Source: an uncultured Clostridia bacterium
GTDB taxonomy: Bacteria > Bacillota > Clostridia > Oscillospirales > JAAYOS01
Length of the DNA: 41,260 bases
Direction: 5' to 3'
Assembly: GCA_947630675.1 (NCBI GenBank)
Contig: CANRIN010000011.1
Location: 1-41,260, forward strand
Part shown: positions 34,777-41,260 of the stretch, one piece after another
Numbering within the stretch: position 1 is the first letter of the stretch
Layout: every line of letters starts with the position of its first letter
Made by a program: the position numbers and the translations under genes
The notes under the pieces: model-generated
Told to the model about the DNA's origin: nothing
The model's database searches: none
The model's input: the letters and a program-made list of their open reading frames with translations, nothing else

Positions 34777-35225
34777 CCCAAACGGTCAGTAGACCGTTTG
34801 GGAGCCCTTCCGATTGAAATGCTTTCCCCAAGCGGCGTGAAACGCCGCTTGGGGAACCCTCTAATTGAAATGCTCGCCGGAAGTGAATTCCGGCTGCGCG
34901 ATGTTGCCTTTGGCAACATCAACCGCGCGAACCGGCGCGGAAACACGAGGGCACACACAAATTCTTCATCGGCACATATTCAGCCCTCGTGAGCTTTACC
35001 CGCTTCGCGGGCAAAGCCAAACACTGTACAGAATTGCCTGCGCGAAGTTGCTTGCCATAGGCAAGCAACTTTAACCGCTGCGAACAGCGAGGGCTCAAGC
35101 CAATTCTTTATCCGACATTCTACCGCCATCGCCAGCAATATTCGCTTTGCGAATATTGCCCGACATTGAGCTAATTAGAATGCGAACCGCCTTCGGCGGA
35201 AAATCGACGCACGCGCCGCGAAGTA
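34777..35225. repeat. Tandem array of unrelated perfect hairpins
   Basis: At least seven hairpins in a row, no gene. CCCAAACGGTC at 34777-34802; a 15-bp stem with GAA loop at 34824-34856; GCCGGAA at 34876-34894; GATGTTGCC with TTT loop at 34900-34920; GCTTT-CCCGC with TTC loop at 34993-35017; a 12-bp stem with ATA loop at 35045-35071; GCAATATTCGC with TTT loop at 35135-35159. The linkers share ATTGAAATGCT (34813 and 34864). It ends with a partial module C (35187-35225). Confidence 0.8.
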
Positions 35226-35300
35226 CAATGTTGGGACGTCGGCGCGGAGAGCCTGATACGGTAAAAGTTCGCGGACAAAGTATGTGGTTTCGGAAAGCGG

Positions 35301-35339
35301 AAAAAGGCGTGCGGAATATCCTGTTCCGCACGCCTTTTT
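35301..35339. terminator. Bidirectional terminator 3' of the GH106-like gene
   Basis: A 16-bp perfect stem (35301-35316 and 35324-35339) with A5/T5 flanks, 14 nt past the stop of the minus-strand gene. Confidence 0.92.
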
Positions 35340-35353
35340 GCGTTTTCATAATG

Positions 35354-38032
35354 TCAGAATTTAAGCACGGGATCGCGGAGCAGGCCGGACGGCACGGTGA
35401 ACTCCGCGCCGGTGAAGTAGCTCGGCGCGGCGCCGCTCATGGCGTTTGCGAGCGTATTCGTGACCTCTATCGCGATATGGTTCCTGCCGGAGACAAGGCG
35501 GCCGGAGCAGTTGAAGCGGTAGGGCGGCGCTATGCGCGAGCCGGCCTTTTCGCCGTTTATCCAGACCTCGGCAAACTCAAACGCCTCCGGAAGCTCTAGC
35601 ACGGCGTCATCGTGCGCGCGGTCGAGCGTGAAGTCGAGCTCATACCGCGCCGTGCCGGCAAAGCCGGGCTTCAGCACTTCAAGGTTCTGAAGCTCGGTCA
35701 TCCTTATCGCGCCGGAGAAGGTCGGGTACTCCTTAGCGGAGGCGAAGGCGACCGTCCACTCGCCACTGAGAGTGAGCGAGCTGCCGGTGAGCTTCGGGGT
35801 GCGGGCGACAAGCCCGATGGCATCCTCCGCAAAGTCGACTATCACCGACTCGTAGGGTTCGAGGCGGAGACGCACCGAGACCCCTCCGTCGCCTTCGCGG
35901 AAGTCCGCCGCGCGGAGGACGTTTTCGTATCCGTCATAGATGACAGGCGTTCCGGAGACGGGGAAGAACACCTCGCCGTCGAACACGTCTCCCGCGCTCT
36001 CGTTTGAGAGCATGTAGAGGTGGTCGCCCTTCTCGTAGTGGTAGACGCGGAGGTCGGGGAAGAAGCGGTCGGGCGTGACCTCCGCAAGTCCCTTCTTTAT
36101 GAGAATGTCCGCGAGCGCATCGGTCGGGACGACCTCCGCCGCGCGAAGGCCCTCGAACGCGGCGGCGTTCTCCTCGGTAGAGCCGCCGAGGACGCCGAGC
36201 GGCATCCTCTCGGTGATGTACACGGCAAAGCCGGACTTCGCCGCCTCCGCCGCGAACCTTGCCGCATGGTACGGGACGTAGTCGCAGCCGGGGATTATGA
36301 GACAGTCGTAGACTTCGTCCGCGACATGGAGGCGTCCGTCGAAGGAGTGCGGATAGCCCTCGCGGTCGTCCCAGACGTCGGAGGGGAGGAAGTCGAAGTC
36401 TATCTGACGCTCCGCGAGCGCCCGCGCGGGCTTCTGCATGAACTGAACGTCGCCCATCCACTGGCTCTCGCCGTGGTAGAGTATCGCCGCGCGGCAGCGG
36501 TGCGTGCCGCCCGAGAGGATGTGGCACATCCTGTTCATGTACCGCGCAAGCAGCCCGAAGGGACGGTAGAGCGGGTTGTTCCCGCGCGCGTAGAAGTGCG
36601 GCGGGCAGTCCGGGTCGGGGTACTCCATCGGGGAGAAGGCGTGCGGGACGAAGCGGTTCGTGCCGCGCACGAGGAAGTGGTCGGCAAGGTACTTCATCAG
36701 GCGCGTGCCTTCGCTCCAGCCGTAAGCGCCGAATATCTCGCACATCGTTCTCCCCTCCTTGCGCGGGTCGATGTGCCCGAGCGAGGAGCCGAGCTTGCCG
36801 AGCGCGTAGTGGTAGAACTCGCAGTCGCGGTCGCTGAAGAACCCGGCGCGCCTGCCACTGCCGCCGCCGAAGGTGACCTGTCCGCCGATGTCGTCAATGC
36901 CGGACATGTGCTGGCCGCGCAGCGCGCGGAAGAAGTGACCCATGCTCGAGCCGAGGCGGGCGTGCTGATTCTCATCCTCGATGATGTGGCCGATGTACTC
37001 GACGCCGCGCTCCGCGCACCAGTCGCCGATGGCTCGGCTGAAGTTGCGCTCGATAAGCCTCGTGAGCGCGTCCATATATGCGCGGCGGACTTCCGCCGTG
37101 TGTGCCCTGTCCGAGGTCTCGCGCCAGAGCGCGGGAAGATCCTCCTCAAACGTCCCGCCGAGCGACTTGCGCAGCGCGGAGATGAGCTCCTCGGAGTAGG
37201 GGAGAGCCATGTCGTTGCGGCCGATGTCCTCGTTGAACATGAAGCCGACGCAGTTGTCTATGCAGGGCTCGTCCGAGAAGAAGCCCGCTATCGTCTTGCC
37301 AAACTCCGCAGAATAGTGCTCCCAGTGCGGCTCGTAGACCGCGGAGATCTGGAGCGCGGCGCTCTCCGCATCCGCCCAGTTGAGGTAGCTCGCGCGTCCG
37401 CCGCCGGTGCGGCTCACTACTATGAAGAAGACGCGCCATTCGCCGCCCGGAACGTCCCATGTGAGGACGCCGTCCGATATGTATTCGTCGAGCAGGACGG
37501 CCTCGCCGAGTGACCCGTCCCGCTCCATACGCCGCGCGACGGCGGCGAAGAGAAAGTCGTCCTTGGGGAGCTCGGGACTGACGAGCCCGTTGCTCATCAT
37601 GGCCGACAGGTCAAAGCCCATGCTCGGCATGGCAGGAGGATTCAGCAGCGAGCCGACGTTGAACCTTGCTCCGGGCAGAGGACCAACGACGATGACCTCG
37701 TTGAACTTGAGATACTGCTTTGTCTTGTCGGCGTTGCCCTTGGCGAGCGCGCCGTTAGCGTAGCCGGTGGGGAAGTGCGCGTCGTCAAGTATCCAGACCT
37801 TCATGCCGCGCTTCTTCGCCTCGTCGAGTATGATGTCCATGTCGTGCCACCAGCCGTCGCCGCAGAAGTCGGGGTGCGGGCGCGCCTCGACGCAGAACGC
37901 CTCGATGCCGCACTCCTGTATCTTTGCTATCTCCTCACGCAGGACGGACTCGCTTTCACCGTGCTGCCAGAAAAAGGGAAGAAGATAGTTCCCGTTTTCA
38001 CCGCGCAGGGCTTCAAGAATGCTCTTTTCCAT
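35354..38032 (-). CDS. GH106-like glycoside hydrolase
   Basis: An 892-residue glycosidase resembling family GH106 (alpha-L-rhamnosidases) and its relatives. The TIM-barrel start LLPFFWQHGESESVLREEI, then MKVWILDDAHFPTGYANG, is typical. GFFSDEPCIDN (about 251-260), IGHIIEDENQHA (about 347-358) and CEIFGAYGWSEG (431-442) hold likely active-site acids. The C-terminal about 90 residues form a GH2-like jelly-roll sugar-binding domain with AEVWINGEKAG and GRNHIAIEVTN. There is no signal peptide, so it should act in the cytoplasm on imported oligosaccharides. Family is clear; substrate is not, and rhamnose is only the family default. Confidence 0.82.
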   Translation of the reverse strand: MEKSILEALRGENGNYLLPFFWQHGESESVLREEIAKIQECGIEAFCVEARPHPDFCGDGWWHDMDIILDEAKKRGMKVWILDDAHFPTGYANGALAKGNADKTKQYLKFNEVIVVGPLPGARFNVGSLLNPPAMPSMGFDLSAMMSNGLVSPELPKDDFLFAAVARRMERDGSLGEAVLLDEYISDGVLTWDVPGGEWRVFFIVVSRTGGGRASYLNWADAESAALQISAVYEPHWEHYSAEFGKTIAGFFSDEPCIDNCVGFMFNEDIGRNDMALPYSEELISALRKSLGGTFEEDLPALWRETSDRAHTAEVRRAYMDALTRLIERNFSRAIGDWCAERGVEYIGHIIEDENQHARLGSSMGHFFRALRGQHMSGIDDIGGQVTFGGGSGRRAGFFSDRDCEFYHYALGKLGSSLGHIDPRKEGRTMCEIFGAYGWSEGTRLMKYLADHFLVRGTNRFVPHAFSPMEYPDPDCPPHFYARGNNPLYRPFGLLARYMNRMCHILSGGTHRCRAAILYHGESQWMGDVQFMQKPARALAERQIDFDFLPSDVWDDREGYPHSFDGRLHVADEVYDCLIIPGCDYVPYHAARFAAEAAKSGFAVYITERMPLGVLGGSTEENAAAFEGLRAAEVVPTDALADILIKKGLAEVTPDRFFPDLRVYHYEKGDHLYMLSNESAGDVFDGEVFFPVSGTPVIYDGYENVLRAADFREGDGGVSVRLRLEPYESVIVDFAEDAIGLVARTPKLTGSSLTLSGEWTVAFASAKEYPTFSGAIRMTELQNLEVLKPGFAGTARYELDFTLDRAHDDAVLELPEAFEFAEVWINGEKAGSRIAPPYRFNCSGRLVSGRNHIAIEVTNTLANAMSGAAPSYFTGAEFTVPSGLLRDPVLKF

Positions 38033-38094
38033 AATGACCTCCCTGAAACATACCGGCGGAGCGCCTCGCCGGATATTTGCGATTTATTGACACT

Positions 38095-38123
38095 ATTGTA
38101 GCACACGGTGGCGGCGTTTTCAA
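38095..38123 (-). promoter_or_regulatory. Promoter of the GH106-like gene
   Basis: Minus strand TTGAAA (38118-38123), 17 nt, TACAAT (38095-38100), about 60 nt ahead of the start. It is back to back with the GH2 promoter, about 55 bp apart. Confidence 0.8.
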
Positions 38124-38175
38124 TGACCGCCGCATTATCGCAACGCTTTCGGGCAAGGTTGGCGGGGATTTGCGC

Positions 38176-38204
38176 TTGTGCTCCTACCCGACTGATGGTA
38201 TAAT
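38176..38204 (+). promoter_or_regulatory. Promoter of the GH2 gene
   Basis: TTGTGC (38176-38181), 17 nt, TATAAT (38199-38204), 39 nt ahead of the ATG. The consensus -10 box and divergent partner promoter make shared regulation possible. Confidence 0.75.
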
Positions 38205-38243
38205 TTTATCATAACCATATTACCTGTACGGGAGGGAAACAAA

Positions 38244-40496
38244 ATGCGAAAGGTCATACCGATAAACGACAACTGGAAATTCGTAAAGAGTGACGCGCCG
38301 TCCGCTCCGGCGGACGCCGTGTGGGAGAGCGTTACGCTTCCGCACAGCTGGAACGCCGTGGACGGCATGGACGGCAGCCGTCCGTGGCGCGGCTCCGCGT
38401 GGTACGAGCGTGAGATAGAAATCCCGCGCGAGCCGACGGCGGGCGGACGCCTCTACGTCGAGGTCGGCGCCGCGCCGCTTGCGGCGGAGGTCTATCTGAA
38501 CGGAAAGCCCGCCTGTACCCACAAGGGAGGCTACGCTGCCTTCCGCGCGGAGCTCACCGGGCTTGTGGCGGCGGAGGGGAAAAATGTCCTCTCGATACGC
38601 GTCGACAACAGCGACTTCCCGGACATCTACCCGAGGACTGCGGACTTCACCTTCTACGGCGGACTCACGCGCGGGGTGAAGCTCATATCTGTCCCCGCGA
38701 CGCACTTCGCGCTCGGTCACTACGGCTCGGCGGGCATCGCCGTCACGCCGTCCGTGAAGGACGGCAGTGCCTCCGTCCGCTGCGAGGCGTGGCTTGAGGG
38801 CGCGACCGACGGAATGTCGGTCTGCTTCGAGATACGCGACGGCGAGGGAAAGAAGGCCGCCGAGGTATGGCGTCCCGCATCGGAGCACGTCTCCGCGGAG
38901 ATACCGCTTGAGAACGCTCACCTTTGGTCGACGGATGACCCGTATCTCTACACCGCGACGGCGCGGCTCTTCGTCCACAACGAGGGGCTTGACGAGGTGA
39001 CGGCGCGCTTCGGCGTCCGCACCTTCTCGGTCGATCCGCAGAAGGGCTTCTTCCTCAACGGCAAGCTCACCGTTCTGCGCGGCGTCGCGCGCCATCAGGA
39101 CAGAATGTACAAGGGGAGCGCCGTTTCGCCGGAGGACCACATTGAGGACGCAGACCTTATCTGCGAGGTCGGCGCGAACACCGTCCGCTGCGCGCACTAC
39201 CAGCACAGCCCCGAGTTCTACGATCTCTGCGACGAGCGCGGGCTTGTCGTCTGGGCGGAGATACCTTATATAAGCGTGCAGTCGGAGGACCCGAACGCGC
39301 ATGAAGTCGCAAAGAATATGCTCCGCGAGCTGATAATACAGAACTACAACCACCCTTCGATATGCTTCTGGGGCATCTCGAACGAAATCCTCATCGGCGG
39401 CGAACGCGAGGGCGTGGTGGAAAATCACCGTGAGCTCAACGAGCTGGCCAAGTCGCTCGACCCGACCCGCCTCACCACGATGGCGCACGTCAGCTTCACA
39501 GAGGGCGACCATCCGATACACGGCATCACCGACGTCGAGGCGTACAACCAGTACATGGGCTGGTACGGCGGCAAGGTGGAGGACAACGGGCCGTGGCTTG
39601 ACAGCTACCACGCGCAGTACCCCGACCGCGCGCTCGGACTCAGCGAGTACGGCGCGGAGGGCATCGTCTCCTACCACTCGGAGACGCCGGAGTGCAAGGA
39701 CTACACCGAGGAATATCAGGCACTCTACCACGCGGAGATGTGCAAGGTGCTGGAGGAGAGACCGTGGGTTTGGGCGTCGCACGTCTGGAATATGTTCGAC
39801 TTCGGCTGCTCCGCGCGGGACGAGGGCGGCGTCAAGGGACGCAACAACAAGGGCCTCGTCACGAGCGACCGCAAAATTAAGAAGGATTCGTTCTACGTCT
39901 GCAAGGCACACTGGTCAAAGGAACCTTTCGTCCACGTCTGCGGCGCGCGGTACGCGTGCCGGTCGGGGGAGACGACGCGCGTCGTCGTCTGCTCGAACGC
40001 GGGTGAAGTAGTGCTGTACGCGAACGGAGCGGAGGTCGGACGCTCGGACGAGCGCGTCGCGACGTTTGAGGGCGTCCCGCTCCGCGAGGGAACGAACATC
40101 ATTCGCGCGGAGGCGGGCGGCCTTGCCGACTTCATATCGGTGGAAAAGGTCGAGGCGGAGCCCGCAAGTTACACCGTCCCCGCCGACCAGCGCGAGAGCG
40201 CGCACCGCAGAGGCGGCGAGGGCGTGAAGAACTGGTTTGAGGGCGTAGTCGAGCCGGAAAAGAAGACGCCTGAGTTTTCGACCGAGCACTTCTCGGTAAA
40301 GGACAAGATGGGCGACCTGCTCGCGAACCCAGAGGCAAAGAAATTCGTCACCGAGCTCATGGGGCAGGAGATACCCGAGGGCATGATGGCTATGATAAAG
40401 AGCATGACGCTTGAACGGAATCTCGCGTTCATAGGCGAGCTGCCGGAGGGCGCGCTCGAGACGATAGAGGCAAAGCTCGCAAAAATAAAGAAGTAA
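38244..40496 (+). CDS. GH2-family glycoside hydrolase
   Basis: A 750-residue retaining glycosidase of family GH2. The N-terminal sugar-binding domain starts INDNWKFVKS and has LPHSWNAVDG and YVEVGAAPLAAEVYLNG. An immunoglobulin-like domain follows, then the TIM barrel with NTVRCAHYQHSPEFYDLCDE. The acid/base is Glu381 in WGISNEI and the nucleophile Glu468 in LSEYGAEG. Residues about 560-645 look like a further beta domain, and 655-750 form a helical tail (VKNWFEGVV onward). The SEYG context suits beta-galactosidase-like members more than classical glucuronidases, but this is not decisive. No signal peptide. AGGGAGG precedes the ATG. Confidence 0.92.
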   Translation: MRKVIPINDNWKFVKSDAPSAPADAVWESVTLPHSWNAVDGMDGSRPWRGSAWYEREIEIPREPTAGGRLYVEVGAAPLAAEVYLNGKPACTHKGGYAAFRAELTGLVAAEGKNVLSIRVDNSDFPDIYPRTADFTFYGGLTRGVKLISVPATHFALGHYGSAGIAVTPSVKDGSASVRCEAWLEGATDGMSVCFEIRDGEGKKAAEVWRPASEHVSAEIPLENAHLWSTDDPYLYTATARLFVHNEGLDEVTARFGVRTFSVDPQKGFFLNGKLTVLRGVARHQDRMYKGSAVSPEDHIEDADLICEVGANTVRCAHYQHSPEFYDLCDERGLVVWAEIPYISVQSEDPNAHEVAKNMLRELIIQNYNHPSICFWGISNEILIGGEREGVVENHRELNELAKSLDPTRLTTMAHVSFTEGDHPIHGITDVEAYNQYMGWYGGKVEDNGPWLDSYHAQYPDRALGLSEYGAEGIVSYHSETPECKDYTEEYQALYHAEMCKVLEERPWVWASHVWNMFDFGCSARDEGGVKGRNNKGLVTSDRKIKKDSFYVCKAHWSKEPFVHVCGARYACRSGETTRVVVCSNAGEVVLYANGAEVGRSDERVATFEGVPLREGTNIIRAEAGGLADFISVEKVEAEPASYTVPADQRESAHRRGGEGVKNWFEGVVEPEKKTPEFSTEHFSVKDKMGDLLANPEAKKFVTELMGQEIPEGMMAMIKSMTLERNLAFIGELPEGALETIEAKLAKIKK

Positions 40497-40499
40497 ACC

Positions 40500-40848
40500 A
40501 ATTTGCAGGCAGAGCCCACGCCGCATAGCGGGGAAGCCCCCGCAAGCAAGCGGGCAGAGCCCACACCCCTCTAGCGGGGAAGCCCCCGCCGGTATCTGCG
40601 GGGGCGACCCCCGCGTCCCATCAGCGGGCGGAGCCCGCGACCTCTTTACTTATACGAAGTAAAACTTCGAGGTATTATTCGGAACCTAGAGGTTCCGGCA
40701 CATTTGCGGGGCTGTGCCGCCCCACCCCCATCCAGCGGGGAAGCCCCGCAGGTATCTGCGGGGGCGACCCCCGCGTCCTTGGTAGAGCGGAGCTCTACCG
40801 ACACTTTGCGGGGCTGTGCCGCCCCGCGCCCCTGCGTTACTTTTTGCT
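40500..40848 (+). repeat. GC-rich palindromic 3'-flanking repeat, right copy
   Basis: Begins just after the GH2 stop and resembles the reverse complement of 1-184. The block TATCTGCGGGGGCGACCCCC recurs inside it (near 40593 and 40752), so it holds about 160-bp tandem units. Hairpins include GGTAGAGC-GGA-GCTCTACC (40781-40799) and GGAACC/GGTTCC near 40681-40696. No gene. Confidence 0.75.
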
Positions 40849-40905
40849 CGCGCAAAAAGTAACCAAAAACGCGCTTAAGGGAGAGGGCTCCGCCCTCTCC
40901 CTTAA
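40836..40905. repeat. Two perfect hairpins at the edge of the GC-rich repeat
   Basis: GTTACTTTTTGC pairs with GCAAAAAGTAAC (40836-40847, 40852-40863; 12 bp). TTAAGGGAGAGGGC pairs with GCCCTCTCCCTTAA (40875-40888, 40892-40905; 14 bp) with a three-base TCC loop. Confidence 0.85.
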
Positions 40906-41143
40906 TAAACCCTCTCCCTATACAGACACAACACCATTACCCCCAGAGTATGACGATATTCTGTATCAAACAAATCTATCATCCGACCGGGTGAGTTTCT
41001 ATCCGACTTTCCCCATACATTCGACAACATCGAACGATTCCTGCGTCGTAGAGTCAAAAAGTCCGGTTCAACGCTCCAGCTATAGGCGTAATGCAGAGAG
41101 TACCCCAAGAAAACGGAACTGTCGGTTCTATGCAGAAAGTATA
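40906..41143. other. Non-coding or decayed segment
   Basis: Less GC-rich than its surroundings, with only short frames on both strands and no recognisable family. I see no promoter or RNA gene. Confidence 0.4.
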
Positions 41144-41173
41144 AGCGGGGAAGCTGATACCAGCTTCCCCGCT
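41144..41173. repeat. 13-bp perfect hairpin
   Basis: AGCGGGGAAGCTG (41144-41156) pairs with CAGCTTCCCCGCT (41161-41173), loop ATAC. No T-run follows. Confidence 0.8.
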
Positions 41174-41213
41174 CTTGGTGCGCGGTAGAGACTCAATATG
41201 TAGAAAGAGGGGT

Positions 41214-41256
41214 ACATAGGGGAGAAAACTTGGTTTTCTCCCCTATGTGTGTTTTT
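41214..41256 (+). terminator. Strong rho-independent terminator
   Basis: A 16-bp perfect stem (41214-41229 and 41233-41248) with a TTG loop, followed by GTGTTTTT. It points rightward, so a transcript enters it from inside the window, perhaps readthrough from the GH2 gene, or an unrecognised RNA from 40906-41213. Confidence 0.85.
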
Positions 41257-41260
41257 GGCT

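Noticed and set aside
34777-35225. CRISPR array
   Set aside because: Repeats are not identical, spacing is irregular, each hairpin has its own stem sequence and no cas gene is nearby.
38220-39911. A 563-codon minus-strand frame opposite the GH2 gene
   Set aside because: The GH2 frame has catalytic residues, promoter and ribosome binding site; the opposite frame shows no motif.
40902-41108. Short minus-strand frame of 68 codons in the terminal gap
   Set aside because: No ribosome binding site or recognisable family, and it overlaps a hairpin; composition alone is not enough.

Overview
The window looks like chromosomal DNA of a high-GC, probably uncultured, gut-type Clostridia (Bacillota). 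The evidence is the dgt-dnaG-rpoD order, a ribonuclease M5 gene, a DUF4250 gene, NupBPQ-type and LplB/YtcP-type importers, many GTG/TTG starts, and TTGACA/TATAAT-like promoters with 17-nt spacers. Genus cannot be assigned from the sequence alone. No rRNA, tRNA, CRISPR array, phage gene or transposase was found.

Layout. 185-4643 (minus): a marR regulator and a two-gene heterodimeric ABC exporter, with a promoter whose -10 box lies inside an inverted repeat. 4994-12533 (plus): housekeeping genes hflX, a YigZ-family gene, dgt, dnaG, rpoD, yebC and a NUDIX hydrolase. 13006-14862 (plus): a cytosolic GtaA-like (DUF4965) protein, flanked on both sides by copies of a structured repeat in mirror orientation. 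15444-23677 (minus): a DUF362 protein, then the run alaS, DUF4250, HIT, comEC, holA, rnmV. 24226-26108 (plus): two sugar-ABC permeases alone between a promoter and a terminator. 26296-29978 (plus): a NupBPQ-like importer (ATPase and two permeases) with no binding protein. 30368-34592 (plus): uronate isomerase, two TIM-barrel isomerases/epimerases and a Gfo/Idh/MocA oxidoreductase. 35354-40496: a GH106-like glycosidase (minus) and a GH2 glycosidase (plus) transcribed divergently.

The right half reads as a carbohydrate-use region. Intracellular glycosidases would cut imported oligosaccharides, and uronic acids released could enter through UxaC and be handled by the isomerase/oxidoreductase genes. 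The exact substrate is not visible.

The most unusual feature is non-coding. Long gaps hold modular arrays of perfect hairpins, very often closed by three-nucleotide loops. Four copies of a composite element share a bulged hairpin of nearly fixed geometry (8 bp, 1-nt bulge, 6 bp, 3-nt loop) with different stem sequences. Three of them also carry a hairpin with an invariant GTACACGCC loop and changing stems. I could not match these to a named element from memory. A second GC-rich repeat family lies just 3' of the outermost genes at both ends of the window.
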